Source: Astropecten irregularis | Lineage: Eukaryota > Echinodermata > Asteroidea > Paxillosida > Astropectinidae | NCBI GenBank assembly: GCA_963971285.1 | Contig: OZ020246.1 | Span: 16,971,217 to 17,035,216 of the forward strand | Direction of reading: 5' to 3' | Length of the DNA: 64,000 nt | Shown here: positions 1 to 12,711 of the stretch, one piece after another | Layout: every line of letters begins with the position of its first letter | Numbering within the stretch: the stretch's first letter is position 1 | Notes under the pieces: model-generated | What the model saw: only the letters and a program-made list of their open reading frames with translations | Told to the model about the DNA's origin: nothing | The model's database searches: none | Made by a program: the position numbers and the translations under genes

Positions 1-806
1 CTTTATACCTCAAGATATGTGTGCCCAACGTTAATGACGTCATCTGCATAATTAGGGTCTATTCCTTATGCATTGTAAAATTCCTGTCCTATTCCAACGC
101 AATTCAGTGGAAATGTTGGCAGCGGGAATCGCAGCGGGGGTGACAGTTTCCAAAGTAATATGTCAGAGGTGACTACTTGGATGATACCTATACAGGATGA
201 CAAAGTCCAATGACCGTGGAATGTGATATACAACCTGGTAAACAGAAATCAGGGATGCGTTAATATACAAGAAGTGCTTTACATGTTTTAATTAGCTAGT
301 GTGGACCTCCCGTCGACTAGAAAGTTCTGTCGCCCTTTTCCCTTCAGGTCTAGAGTGAAAACAATCGTGTTTGTCCCGTGCTGGAGGGCCATTAAGGGAG
401 CATTAACCTGTCTGAGAACGATGTGCCAAGATGTTGACGTTGACCACTGGGAGGAGTGCTAGTGTTTGTCTGTTGCTCCTCAGTGTGACGTGTATGAGTG
501 GTGTACCCTCGAGATGAGCTGTACGGTGCGCTGTTCGCTGTGATAATGCCAGCATCGTCTGGTTTCTGCCGCATACATATAGGCCTATTTAATACGAGCT
601 GTGTCAGCCTGTGTGGTCGCGTAGACGTACGTGCGCGTGACCCATCCAGTATTTTCAAATTTGGCGGGCTGTGACGTCACGACCGTGGTTATTATTATTA
701 TTATACACTGCGCTAGACTGCGTTTAAATACTGAAGGTTGAACGTTGAAAGTTTCCTTTTGGGTTGATGTTGTTTTGTTTTTGTTTTCAAGGGATAAGTA
801 GGCCCA

Positions 807-1290
807 GGGGTCGATTTCAAGAAGCCCTACGATCAGTCGTGACTCGAGTTACGAAGGATAACCCATCGTATCCTACTTGGTCAATCTATAATCTACAGAT
901 TGTGGGTTCGAATCCAGCCATGGGTTAATGGTGCTTGCGTCCTTGGGCAAGACGCTTTGTCACCGTATTGCTCCTCTTCACGCAGGTGTAAATGGGTACC
1001 TGCGAGGGTAGAGATGGCTTTGTGGTTTGATTAGCCTCTATGCGCTGAATTCATCAGCCGGGGCTGTATACTCCCCCAGGGAGTTGAGATGGTTTCTGGA
1101 ATGTAAATTATGGCCCGATGGCCTGGGTAATAATTAATTTTGCGCCATGAGCGTCATGCTTAATTGACGGATACCGGCGCATCATAACTTAAGTGTCCAT
1201 TATAATTATTACTATTATGACGTAAGGCTTAAATGCTTCATAAGTCATACGATTGATAGTAAGTTACGATGCGTTTGGTTAAACCGACCC
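807..1290. repeat. E fold-back element, copy 1, split by a SINE
   Basis: The left half (807-876) begins ggggtcgatttcaagaagcc. The right half (about 1216-1290) ends with a variant of gtttggtgaaatcgacccc. The two are separated by a tRNA-type SINE, so the E element is the older insertion. Undivided copies are about 110-180 bp. Confidence 0.7.
877..1140 (+). mobile_element. tRNA-derived SINE, 5'-truncated copy
   Basis: It has a B-box-like GGTTCGAATCC at about 906-916. It shares blocks with the copy at 23281-23566: gtgcttgcgtccttgggcaa, gacgctttgtcac, cttcacgcaggtgtaaatgg and gtaaattatggc. It ends in an AT-rich tail (gtaataattaatt). It lacks the A-box region of the second copy. Confidence 0.7.
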
Positions 1291-2799
1291 TGTAGATTCC
1301 CCAACATGCATTCAGAGGTGAAGGGTTTTCTTATTCTTCGTTTCAATCGATTAGTAATTATCTCTAACCATCCCAAAGCTGATCAAATTATCGGTTCAAA
1401 AGTAAAAAGTAACTACTTGTACATGTATTGAAATTTCCCCGAATTCTCGTAATAAAAGGCAGGACTTGGGCTGGTAAGTACATGTAGAAGTGATGTACGT
1501 CACACGTTTTACCGAGGGCATTAAAGGCACTATGTATTGATTCATGATTTGACGAAGTAAAATAGACACGCAAGTGGGCACAAGGCGTGATAACTTTCAT
1601 GGACGTACGTGATAAATATCACGTAGATATAAATATCACGTAGGTATACGTCATTTACGTGACCACTTTTACGTATATTACATAATAAATAGGTCGATCG
1701 GTCGGTCTAATTTCTTGTGGGTTTGGTTATTTTCTTTCATAGAATTATTAACATGAAATCACTTATTTGTTCACAAAGTAAGAGAACATTTAACAAACAC
1801 TTTTCACCAGAAAATTTAATTTACCTTGGGTGGGACAAAATGTTCCCCGCCGAGTCTACATCAGCTGAATGAAAATATTCCAAATATGATTGTATATTTT
1901 CAAATTGATATATGGATATGAGAGATGAAGATGATGAGATGGAGTATGATTTAATCATGTGCCTCCGTCTCAGAGAGCCTAGCGACAGTCTTTGTTTGAA
2001 ATCATAACATGCCATCCCAATGCACGCCAGCCGTTTGCGCGGGAAAAATCACATGCATAATAATTTCACGCAGGAGGGTTTGGTTGGTTCTCATAACAAT
2101 GTCAGGGTCAGTGTCGGTTTATACAGAACACACTGCAGGGGGCCAGTAACGTCTTCTTACGGTGGTGGATTAATACCATGTGATATGAATTTCTCATATG
2201 AGCCAGGAATGGCCGGCTCATGACATGCCCTGCTATAGCCTGTCCACACTCCCTGCTTTCGTTGTGATTGGAGCAGGGGAGAGAAATAATAAACTAAATA
2301 TAAACGGCGCCCCGATTTGGATGTTTGAGAAAAACGAAAGGCTAGAATGATGTATAGCCTTTTCAGAAATGAGGTTTGAGGCTATAGGCTTGGGATTTAT
2401 TTCGCTAGGTACCGCCATTTTGTGTCCTAAATGAAAGGAAGGGCTTGAGATACATGGCGAAGCTAGAGCCTTTCTTCATCTTCGTCATGTGGCCCAATCC
2501 CTTCATTTCGTTTCGTGGGTTTCAACTGCATGATAAGTCCCAAGCCTAGCTTCAAGCCTGGTTTCGTAAAGGCCCATAGTACTGTTGTCCCATTTACGAA
2601 GGGACAACAGGGTCTACCGTAAATTGTCAATTGTAGCTTTGTTTTAGGGTGGTTTCAAAAATGTCTCCCTAAATTACTGACGGAGCTCACTACGAGTTTT
2701 CAACATCATGAAGATGGGAAAGTATTCAAGTACACAGCTCATGACCACTCCAAGATCTTTACACTTTCTGTTTTTTTCTAATTAATTTAACATTGACTA

Positions 2800-2972
2800 A
2801 GAAAAGATTGAAAAGATTGTTAAAATACCGTAGGCGTTTTTCACTATTTTCTCAAAATGTGGGCACCATATGCGACTGGGAATTTCACCGATGTTACTGT
2901 ATCTTTCTTGAAATTTTTTCCCACTAATCTGCATTATTTTGACAAAAACCGAAGTATGAAATGACCTCTAAT
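2800..2972 (-). mobile_element. MITE A fragment (diverged)
   Basis: It shares the internal block tttttcactattttctcaaa, gtgggcacc, gggactg-like and a degraded end (gaagtatgaaatgacctcta) with the A family. The right portion is missing. Confidence 0.6.
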
Positions 2973-3692
2973 ATTCATGAAAGCTTCAAACCATCTTAGA
3001 ACGAGATGTATCATGTCGTTCTAGGAATTGCTCAATTATTATTGTACAGTATTCAACAATCTTGTTTTATTCTAAATCTTGCTAAGATCAAAACATCAGG
3101 CCTGGCATTTTACATTTTCTGGTCATTATTTTGGTTGATGGGGAGTTTGCAGCATTTAATTACATTTTTATCTCAACTACACAAGCACAGACGGTCAGTT
3201 TATGATTTTTTTTTATTCAAAGACAAAATAAGACGTTCGGATATAGAAAGAAATGCTAGTTATGTTGACCTATTTATTTATAGGGGCATGTTTATGTTTA
3301 CTATGATTATCAACAACACAATGACTATCACCCCCTATATCCAGCGCAGTGGCATTACATGCAATGCGCGAACAAGCTTGCCTATCCATCAGACAAACTG
3401 ATACCAACAAATTGCCTCTTTACCGGGCACACCTGCCGCGCCATCTGATCATGTAGCGAAGACGTCATCTACAATTCCAACCTGTCTCCGGGGGCCTATT
3501 TTATACGAAGACGCAGGGGACGCAATCAAGGCATCAGCGGGTGTCAGCGGCAATACCGACCCGTCCATCGTCACGGGCTTTACCGGTAAAAAAGAAAGTC
3601 CGAAGAGGATCATGTCAGTTGCAGCATGGAGTTGCAGCGCTGTAGCTCACCCTCGCGTATTCATAATAACTAGTTGTGTATATTGATGTTTA

Positions 3693-3725
3693 CCCCCCCC
3701 CCCTCCCCACCCCCGGGGGTGGCGG
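3693..3725. repeat. C-run meeting G-run palindrome
   Basis: About 26 C-rich bases are followed by gggggtggcgg. The stretch can form a strong hairpin or a four-stranded structure and is likely to be unstable. Confidence 0.6.
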
Positions 3726-3984
3726 CATGTACTGCTGCTTCGGACAGATCACTGGGGTTTGGTTTCTGCAGCTTGTGACCTGGGATCAATACTCCGAGGC
3801 CGAGGCCCAGGGGGCGTTGCTTGTTGGTCGAATGATTGAAGGGGGAGGGGATGTGTCACACTGAACGAATCATCATCAATCACGTGAATCAAAATGATGA
3901 AAATAATAATACCGCCGTCAAAATTAATATCATAAAACAACGGAAATGAAAAGTGCAGTTGCCATTTTGTCAATATATTATATT

Positions 3985-4097
3985 ACAAGTAATAAACTGC
4001 TGCAAACTGCTCATCAGTCAAAATGACCTGAAAACAAAATGCTTGGAGTTATGAGGACCCGACGCGTTTCGATCCTAGCAGAAGTTTCTCAAAGGCT
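3985..4097 (+). repeat. G repeat, copy 1
   Basis: It shares acaagtaataaactgctgca, aactgctcatcag and cgcgtttcgatcctagcag-type blocks with 26241-26370 and 40142-40260. The element is unclassified and only about 115-130 bp of it is shared. Confidence 0.65.
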
Positions 4098-4400
4098 TTA
4101 TGATGAAGGACAAGATATGCAAGTTAAATAAGCATACTTGAATGGATGAGAGATGAGAATGGATATATCATAATTATTACATTAAAAATACACAAAGCTT
4201 TATGTTAAAATGAGGTCACGAAAACTGTCATTTGTTATAAGGATTAATTCGAAGTTTTACTTTGTACAAAGGTCTGCATGGAATGGAAACCTCCAGTCGA
4301 TAGAGGGCAGCATCACTTAAGATTGTCATGGTTCTATTTATATACAATCATAATACTCAACAATAAAAATGTTTTCTCTTTTCTTTGTTTTTCCTCTCAG

Positions 4401-4539
4401 CGGAGTTGGTGCTTCTTCTCTGGGGTGTGAAGCTATGTTACGTGGTCCGCAAAGCGCCCTCAGAGTTCAACGAGAGTAGATTTATCAGTTGGGCCATTTA
4501 CAATGAGACAATGCTTTCATTGTTCCTCTGTGTTGCCAC
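4401..4539 (+). CDS. GPR158/GPR179-like class C GPCR, exon with TM5 end, third intracellular loop and TM6 (partial gene)
   Basis: The exon follows a pyrimidine-rich acceptor (ttcctctcag) and ends at the donor gtgagt. It begins with the last two bases of a split codon, continues for 45 codons and ends with two bases of the next codon. The peptide starts ELVLLLWGVKLCYVVRKAPS, continues EFNESRFISWAIYNE and ends in a hydrophobic stretch. This fits the end of TM5, a short basic third intracellular loop with the class C pattern K-x-P-x-x-F-N-E-x-x-F-I, and TM6. LLWG..LCY.VR..PS.F.E.R together with A..NE is closest to what I recall of GPR158/GPR179, orphan receptors now linked to glycine and to RGS7-Gbeta5. 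The family assignment is from memory of motifs, not a search. The preceding exon, which must end with one leftover base, was not found between 1 and 4400, so the N-terminal domain and TM1-TM4 lie outside the window. Confidence 0.85.
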
Positions 4540-6050
4540 GTGAGTATTCAAAACCCAAATTATTGCAGTTTCTTTTCCACTCAAACTTGCCTATAGTTTC
4601 CAACATTTCAATACAAACAAACGGCGCAATATAAATAACATTTAACCCTACAATCAATGTAAGGTAAAGTCCGCACAATTAATGACTCAGAATGTAAGCC
4701 AATGACTTGGGCAACATAACAATTGTCTATAATGGATAGAATACGCCCTACTCTCAGCGCATCTATCTTATTACCTTCCTGCTAAAAAGGTATACCCGTT
4801 GGAAAAGATAACACCAATTCTAAGAAGAAAACGGGTACCAGACTAATTTGAATCCAAGTCTTAGTTTGATTGCACTGTTTCAATGTAGGATGATTGCACC
4901 GTGAATAAAGGTCTATATGTTTTTCTCCCAGTTATCATATGCAAATTAAATTATATTACATAGCTGAGTTTACAATGAATAGACCTTAATGTACTCAATT
5001 AGCTCAAATACAAAACTGATGTTATCCTCAGTTTTGCTCAAAAGGGTAAAGCACACCTTTCTAAACTAATAAGGACCATCTTTTATACTAAATGGTGGTT
5101 TATACAGAAAATCATTTCAGGCGGTTTCCACAAGGACGAATCATTCATCTTTCACACTTCACACAATTTTCTTAGGGGTATTTTAAACACTGCCAGAAAA
5201 AACAAAATGAGCGTATGCGCTACCGAATGTGTTCTGTTATATATTGTATTGCATTCGCTTGCCTCAATTTGCCCTTGCCCCATTTTCTTGTAAAAATTGC
5301 CTCTTAGAAGATGCAGTGCGCTGAGATGTGTTATCTTTAATCCCTCGTGTTCGGCCTACCGTACTATATGCTTCGTTTAATACCTGCGGCCAAGTTTAGG
5401 CATTTTTTATTTTTACTGATTCTCGATCTTTTGACCCCATCACCCAATACCAGTCCATGATGTTATTAGTTCAGGCCACGGAGTTTAAGCGTAGGTGAGC
5501 ACACACACACCACACCTCAGGCCCCCATGGTTAAGGCCAGGTATACGGTACCCCCGGCCGGAGGGACTCGCTCGCCTGGAAGACCCAAAATGCACAAAAT
5601 TGTTGGGTCCTCGGTTGCTATAATTGATTCCATTAGGGGCAGCTTTGTCATGGCAAACGGGAGGAAATATGTCTACATCCTCTCCAGGTGCTTTTATCAA
5701 GGTTGGGCGAGATCAATGTTGAATCCGACCCTTTCAACGGCCACGCAGCAATGTGCAGGAAGCATGTATAAAAACATCACCACATAGTGCATGGTACTAT
5801 GACAGAGCTCTCTTGAAAATCACAAGGAGAACATGACGCTATCATTATTTACAGAAAATCAGTTGCAGCCACACCCTAACATGTTCACCCTGTCTAACTC
5901 GGTAGTACATTTTCTCTCATTTGTCAAAAATAACATAATCAGACATAAATGTTATTATATTGGTGACACAGCACTGAATTTGTCTTTTCTGGTATTGTTA
6001 CGGAAAGAAGGTTTTTCCAGAGAAAAACATGCGCACTACACAAAATAATA

Positions 6051-6418
6051 AAGGGCGTGTACAACGTTGGTAGAGGTCACAAAACAGCATTCACACTTTG
6101 TCTTATCTCTATGGTCTAATCCAGCATGTACATGAAATAATAAATATGTGAACATTTGAGCTCAATCGGACATCTGAGTCACGAAAAAATAGCGAAAACC
6201 CAACTCAATTTTTCTTATAAAACATAAAGAAGGATTTTTGATCTTGCCAAGATCAAAAATGTTTTTGGTGTTTGGTTTTACTCTTTCTGGATATAAATAC
6301 ACCATTTCGGGCGGAAATATGTCAATAATAATGTTTCTACCAGCATCATCTTCATACCCATACGTAAATCTGTGAACATTTTTGTTTTGGTTTGTTACCA
6401 ATATTGTACATGCCCCTT
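6051..6418 (+). mobile_element. MITE B, copy 1
   Basis: It shows the family order: cattcacactttgtc, gtgaacatttgagctcaatc, ggacatctgagtcacgag, a central gatcttgccaagatc dyad and atgtttctaccagca, ending in a degraded gttaccaat...tacctt. Confidence 0.75.
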
Positions 6419-7489
6419 GAGTGATGACATGTCTTCTAGTCGTAGATTTTGGTTGCATTTTTCTTTTCACTGTCACTGCAAAAGCATAATTGTATTTGCT
6501 GAACACTTTTTTACCCATTCAAGATGTACTATCTCTGCTTTGTCAAAATAATGTGAGATCGAAAATAGATTACAGATAAACACTGGCAGCGTACCCTAGG
6601 TTAAAGGTCTTTTAAAATGGACAGGGATTCACAATCAACTAAGCAACAATTTCAAAAAGGCTTGTTATTGGCAAGTTTGTGATTAGAAAAATAACCTCGT
6701 TATCATATGCGAAAATAAAATAACAACGAGCGTAAACAAAACACGCACAAGGACTAAATTGAGAAACGTCTAGAATGTTAATGCAATGTTGATTTCATTG
6801 TGCATTTCGCGCCATTCTGTTTGCGAGAATCACTCGATCGGCAGTAAGAAAATCGAACAATTCGCTGGTGCGAACTAGAACAAAATAAACCACAACAGCA
6901 TCGGCGAAGAATGCCCCTAAATAAAAAAGTTAATAAACGAATGGGCCGAAGGAATAGTCTTTTTTCAACCGTCACGTACAGTCGTTAGTGAGACAGAAAC
7001 CATTTTGTTAATAATTGCTGTTTTCTCGTTCGCGTAATAGAATTAGGACATGAATATTTGTTGAATGTGCCCCGTAGATATTATATAGAGGAAGACAATT
7101 GTCAATAAAGTGAATTGTATATCGATGTATATGACTAACCTTCATAAGTTTAATGGGTAACCGTACGGCACGGAGCACGTTCCATCCTTACTGCTGATAG
7201 ATAGAAGCCGTGGTTGTTCACGTAGCGAGCACAATTTTCCCAGCCATCTGTAGAAACAGTGCATGGCTGTCACGTTTAACTATCGGCCGTGTGTATGTAG
7301 CACTGCAGAAACTGCGATACGAATTATTGAAGAAAACTACATGTTATTACGTGAAAAATGCAAAATTCGGCTGACATGCTGGTTTTTATGCAAGTCAGAT
7401 GTCTTGTAAAGGCAAAATACAGGATTGGTATTGTGACAGAACAGCTGTAGACTGTTCATAATTTGATTTGTCATGGAATACAAACCAAC

Positions 7490-7757
7490 CTGTGAACATT
7501 TTCAGCTCATTTCATCATCGGAAACTGTATAGCAAACAATGAAAAATGTTCACGGTATTTTCAAATCTATTCACAGACGTTTTAATCTCACCCCGAGATC
7601 AAAACTGTTTTCAGTCGTATTTTGACTAATTTCTGGATAAATACAGCATTTCGGCCGGAAATATTTCAACGGTATGTTTCTACCAGCACCATCTTCATAT
7701 CCAAAAAGTTAGACGTAAATCTGTGAACATATCAGTTACCAATCCAGTCACCTTTAA
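7490..7757 (+). mobile_element. MITE B, copy 2 (left end missing)
   Basis: It keeps the central dyad (caccccgagatcaaaactg), ctggataaatacagcatttc, atgtttctaccagcaccatc and the right end, gttaccaatccag with cacctttaa. Confidence 0.7.
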
Positions 7758-8207
7758 GTGCATATACAATTATTACAGTTGTCAAAGTCATCGCATTCAA
7801 AATCATAATTTCACAATCAAACAAAATCTTCTGTTTTCTTATTGAGAAAACAATGGGTGAAAATAATCATGAGCTAATATTAACAATCACGTCTCACTGT
7901 CATATATAAATTCGGTGTGTGGGCCTACACTGTTAAAGAATTTGACATTCCACTTCCTAAATGTTTAAGGTAGATTCTATTTTCAGTACAATACATAACT
8001 CTCTATTTTCCAATATGTTTCAGCTTTTTAAATAGTTCTTGGTCTAGAGAATAAACAGGGCAATTCGTGTCTTTTAGTTCCAATTAAGTTCCGATTTTTG
8101 GCGTAAGGAAAACGATACTTCTTTCAAATAAAAAATACCATTGTCTTATTGTGCTTGCGACATAAATTAAATGTTTTCTTTTCCTTTCTCCTATTGGTCC
8201 ATTTCAG

Positions 8208-8313
8208 ATTCTTCCTCCAGGATTTAGCCAATCCGGATCTCCTATATATCATATGGTTTTTGTATGGTCAGCTCACAACCACAGTAGTATTAGCGCTTCT
8301 TTTTGGCAGCAAG
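8208..8313 (+). CDS. GPR158/GPR179-like class C GPCR, exon with third extracellular loop and TM7
   Basis: The acceptor is tggtccatttcag and the donor is AAG|gtaaac. The first base completes a Thr codon with the 'ac' left by the previous exon. The next 35 codons are open and end on a codon boundary. The peptide reads FFLQDLANPDLLYIIWFLYG followed by QLTTTVVLALLFGSK. It holds the end of TM6, a short extracellular loop around DLANPD, and TM7. The T-rich helix followed by LLFGSK and then IYLV from the next exon matches the class C TM7 end, where metabotropic glutamate receptors have a similar 'FAPKLYI' segment. The exact phase match across a 3.7-kb intron supports the join. Confidence 0.85.
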
Positions 8314-8412
8314 GTAAACTGCTTTAATATTCTCATTCTGTTTTCTCTCTATCAAAATATAAAACTTAAAAACATAAAAGTTGTGATTATAAAATTCGAT
8401 GGGAGTTTGTCC

Positions 8413-8740
8413 TTAATGGTAATATCATACTTTGGTTTTTGTCAAAGAAATGCAGAATCATGTGGGAAAATATCAAGAGAGATACGGTAACAGTCGTCTG
8501 TGAAAAATTCTGCACTCTTTGATAAAACGGTGAAAAACGTCCACAGTATTTTTAAATCTCTTCACCGTCATTTTTGATCTTACGAATTTCGTAATTGTTT
8601 TGGTCATGGGTTGGACTCTTTTCTTGACAAAGTTTTAACTGTATGTTTCTACCATCACCATCTTTATACCCAGTCAATTATAGGGAAATCTTGGCAGATT
8701 TCTGTTTTGGTGTGCTACCAAAGTATGATACTACTTTTAA
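8413..8740 (+). mobile_element. MITE A, copy 2
   Basis: It runs from ttaatggtaatatcatactt to accaaagtatgatactactt plus ttaa. It lies 100 bases after a GPCR donor site. Confidence 0.85.
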
Positions 8741-9445
8741 GGAATTTAACTGAATGTTCATCAGCTGGCTTCCATTGAAATCCTTTGCTGACAACCATCG
8801 CACCGTTATTTATATCATTACGTTATTTAATTAAGGGTCGTTTTCAGGCCTAGCAGCAGTATAATTAAACACCGCACATAAAAGGTAATCACTGATCTGG
8901 AGCCCAGACGTCTCTATGGCTAAACAGCCGAGCAGGGGATAATTCAAGATGGGTACCCCTTGTCACGCTCTGCAATTAGCAAATGAAGCAAGTAACGCGG
9001 TGTGTATATATGTTTATATAATATGCATGTATATATAATTTATATATACCTCTGTTTCATCAAAAGAGAGACGGTAGGCCTAAGAATTGGCACAACCGAC
9101 GCATCACTAATCCTCGCCAATGTATAAATCTGATTATCCTCGGGATGGTCACTTGGCTTATCGGATAATGAAGCCATGGTATCGACAAGGTCAAATCTCA
9201 AGGGGAACGCAGTATATATTGAATTAGAAGAAGAACAAAATTAAAAGGATTAGCGGCAGATGTGTTGTGGAACGGTGGCTGGGAAATTGTCTTAAGTATT
9301 ATAGTATAGGTGGCCGTGTGCACACGACATATTCATTCAATGTGTATACGTCATAATACGGTTTCACCGAATAGGCGCCTGCAGCTGCTTGGCTATTTCA
9401 TACAGTGCGCCATCATGGTCATAGGTTATAGACACTAATGAATAC

Positions 9446-9764
9446 TAAAAGGTATAATACAATGATTGGTAAAACTAAGTCACAGAACAGCACTCACACT
9501 TTGCCTGATCCAACATGTACATAAAATATTAAACCTGTGAAAATTTGAGCTCAATCGGACATGTGAGTCACGAGACAACACATAAACCGAAAACAGGTGA
9601 CTCAATTTTTCTTATAGAACATAAAGAATGGTTTTGATCTTAACCCTAGATCAAAACTGTTTTCGGTCTTTGTTTGGCTAATTTCAGGATAAATACTCCA
9701 TTTCAGACGGAAAATATTTCTGTTTGGATATGTTACCAAAAATTATTCTGTACTGTACCTTTAA
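9446..9764 (+). mobile_element. MITE B, copy 3
   Basis: It starts taaaaggtataatacaatga and ends ctgtactgtacctttaa. It includes the block gctcaatcggacatgtgagt and the dyad ccctagatcaaaactg. Confidence 0.75.
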
Positions 9765-10254
9765 TTATCAATAACTCCTGCAGTGACATAGACACCACAT
9801 GGTATATCTAGTAGGCCTACTGCTCACGGTTGTCATCTATTAAACAGCTTTTCAGAATGGAGCAACATTGTACAAATATAAATTTTACATCAAGAGGCTG
9901 AAATTGGTGTAAAGTCTTGGTTTGGTTAAAAAGTTTCAAGTACATGTATTAGTAGGCGTGCTGTTCTGTTTTGCGGTTTAATTTGGTGTAAAGATTTTCA
10001 CTGACCGAGGACACAGAAAAAGCGTTATATCCTTTAAGAGCTAACTTACCAGATGCTAGTAATGATTAACTTGAACTTCAGCTATGTAGAACTGAGGTTT
10101 AATGCCTGAAAGATGAGTTTTACGCGGTGTTTTTGACACACAATGATCAACAGTTTGAAGCTGCATCTTCGGCAGCCATCTTTTATCTCAAAACGCCCTC
10201 TATCGTGCGCACCAGTCAGATGAGTTTCAAAGGGCAACAATCATAGCATTGGAA

Positions 10255-10613
10255 TTAAAGGTAACATCATACATTGGTTTTAATCAAAGAAATGCAGATT
10301 TGTTGGCAAAGATATCAAGACAGATACAGTAACAGTCATCTGTGAAAATTTCAGTCCCATACGGTGCCCACTTTTTGAGAAAACAGTGAAAAACTGCCAC
10401 AGTATTTCTTATGTTTTTTCACTTTTATTTTTGATCTTTTAAAAGATAAAAAAGTTCGTTGTTTTACTAATTTCTGGATAAATGCACCATTTCAGACGGA
10501 AAAATTGTAAAGGTATGTTTCTCCTATCACCATCTTCGTACCCTGTGACTTATACGTAAATCTGTGAACATTTCTGTGTTTGGCTTCTTACCAAAGTATG
10601 ATACTACCTTTAA
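10255..10613 (+). mobile_element. MITE A, copy 3
   Basis: This full-length 359-bp copy runs ttaaaggtaacatcatacat to ccaaagtatgatactacctt plus taa. The central dyad gatcttttaaaagat is present. Confidence 0.85.
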
Positions 10614-11854
10614 ACTATTTTGTGCTCTTCGGAAAACACAGGTTGCCGCCCACAATCGCATCCTCAGCCTCAGCTAATCTCAGATTAACATAGTTATGAA
10701 GAAGAAAAAAGAATGGAGCTATATGTGCAGCTCTGAGAATGAAAAAATGGCTCAAAAGGAGATTGACTTGCCCACAGTTATCTTAAGTCCGTGGATGTTG
10801 TCACTTACCGGGGCTGTCGACATTGGATCCCGGGGAGTGATGCTGGATTTTGCCGGCATACACATCCGCTGGAATCTCGGTGGGTGGTGACTATAGAAAC
10901 CGTCAAGTTGATTGGTATCGAGGAAGGGACCCGTGAAATGTCAGATTGATAAACATCAGCTGGCGGGGGGCAAACCATCCCCTCGCTACTCCGTTCCATT
11001 TTGCTAATTTGAATTGATCCATAGCTGGCGTGCTGTAGTCGTCGTACCGGCCTGAGGTTGGTTAGGGCAGCCTTATTGTTTAGCCTCGAAGTTAAATCAA
11101 TTAGGAAGTTTGTGTTTGTGATTCATGGCATGGTAAATGTGTATAGTCTTGCCTGCGTGGATTTCAAAAACTAGTTCATCTGAAATGTCTCCATCATATC
11201 GGTGCCGTTCCATCTCTTCCCTTTGACTGAACCTTTTCAGGCGAAATCTTTATTACATCCTTTAGGTTATTTCCATCATCATCATCATAGGAGAGATATG
11301 GTGATACCGTTGCAGTCCTTGTTTTAGTCTGGTGCACGGAAATTGTCCGAGGCCGCGGCAAGACTTCCTGGCGAGCTCGCGAAGAAGACTCCAAAAAGTT
11401 CACGGGGAGTCACTGGCATATCTGAGTAGAACTCGCTGGCAAAACTGAAGAAACAATGTTGTATATAACTTACATTTTATCCGCCATTAAAACCTCAAAA
11501 AATGGCCGCCATGACAGTTGAGTTACAAATAGGAATCCGAGAAACATGCACATAAACACGGCACAAAAAAATATACTCCAAACGTGTGAATAACGACGCA
11601 TATACGAACTGCAAATTGCACGATGTGTGCCGCCATTATTATTTTCGCAATGAAAATCTCCACTAAACTCCCACTAAGTGAATATGCAGCGACGCGTGGA
11701 ATCTCTCCCCCAACGACGCGCGCGTGTGACAGGAATTCCATAAATGTCTGTGGAGGAACAAGCTCTTTTGAAGAGTCTGTATTCTCGTGCAACAAGAGTT
11801 CAATGCAGACATTATTGAGCATGGAGTATGACACACAATAGACAGAAGCGTGCA

Positions 11855-12198
11855 TTAAAGGTAGTATCATACTTGGGTAAGAGACCAAAACAGAAATGTT
11901 CACAGATTTGCGTATAACTTACAAGGTATGAAGATGGTGGTGGTAGAAACATACCGTGTATTTATCCAGAAATTAGTAAAACACGACCGAAAATCTTTTT
12001 GATCTTTTAAAAGATTAACAATAAAAGAAAAAAGACTAAGGAAGACCGTGGCTGTTTTTCACTGTTTTCTCAAAAAATGGGCACCGTATGGGACTGACGT
12101 TTTCACAGATGACTGTTACTGTGTCTGTCAGTTGATAAGTTTCCCATGAATCTGTATTTCTTTGATAAAAACCAAAGTATGATAAAAATTACCTTTAA
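11855..12198 (-). mobile_element. MITE A, copy 4
   Basis: It is in reverse orientation, from ttaaaggtagtatcatactt to a shortened end tatgataaaaattaccttta. Confidence 0.85.
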
Positions 12199-12413
12199 TG
12201 GGTAAGTGGGTTCACTGGGTTGGTGTTTGAAGTCTGAAATCTATTATCAGTTTGTCAGTTTATGAAGTAAAACTCAACAACCTGTTCAACAACCTGTTGG
12301 TCTCATGAGCGAAAGTTAGTTATTGCCGTTCTCGTAGCCCCTAAAATGTAAAATTTAATTTGACGGGCTTTAACATTTATTTAATACTGACGAACTCATC
12401 AAACAAAAAACCC

Positions 12414-12711
12414 GGGCCCAATTTCAAGGAATCCGTCCCTGTAAGCAAAAATTATTCGCTTACGATAGCAGGCTTTTTTCTTACGGTTAGCGTATTTCAC
12501 GGGAGAGTTTTCTTCCTCGCTACGCTAAGCAAGGACTCTCTTCAGAATGCACATGACAGGGCGTTAGCAGGAAAGAAAATCAAGGTTAGCCTAGAATTTC
12601 TTCACTAACCGATAAGCGCTGAAGGTCTTGCTTACATTCCATGAAATAGATTTCACGCGTAGCAGTGCCCGTACAAGCACAATAATAGGCCGTATAACAA
12701 ATTCCATGAAA
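12414..12711. repeat. D fold-back element, copy 1
   Basis: It begins gggcccaatttcaaggaatc. It shares tacggttagcgtatttcacg, gagagttttctt, cgctacgctaagcaaggac and gaaatagatttcacgcgtag with the copy at 48529-48825. MITE A copy 5 abuts its right end. Confidence 0.7.

Larger units (their letters stand above)
1..4400. other. Probable intron of the GPCR gene; no exon found
   Basis: The sequence is AT-rich. It contains a split E element with a SINE inside it (807-1290), an eroded MITE A fragment (2800-2972), a perfect 10-bp hairpin at 2582-2610 (CTGTTGTCCC and its complement), a C/G palindromic run (3693-3725) and one G repeat (3985-4097). The 3430-3660 stretch is unusually GC-rich and unique. No open frame here fits the missing TM1-TM4 region. 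Confidence 0.5.
4540..8207 (+). other. Intron of the GPCR gene
   Basis: The intron is bounded by gtgagt and atttcag. It holds MITE B copies at 6051-6418 and 7490-7757. The rest, including the unique stretches 4540-6050 and 6420-7480, shows nothing recognisable. Confidence 0.75.

Noticed and set aside
2582..2610. Perfect hairpin as a transcription terminator
   Set aside because: Intrinsic terminators of this kind are bacterial. Here it is probably a chance or degraded fold-back element.
3676..3864. Possible missing GPCR exon (a good acceptor tttctgcag before LVTWDQYSEAE)
   Set aside because: No donor of the needed phase follows, and the peptide does not resemble TM1-TM4 or the extracellular loop.
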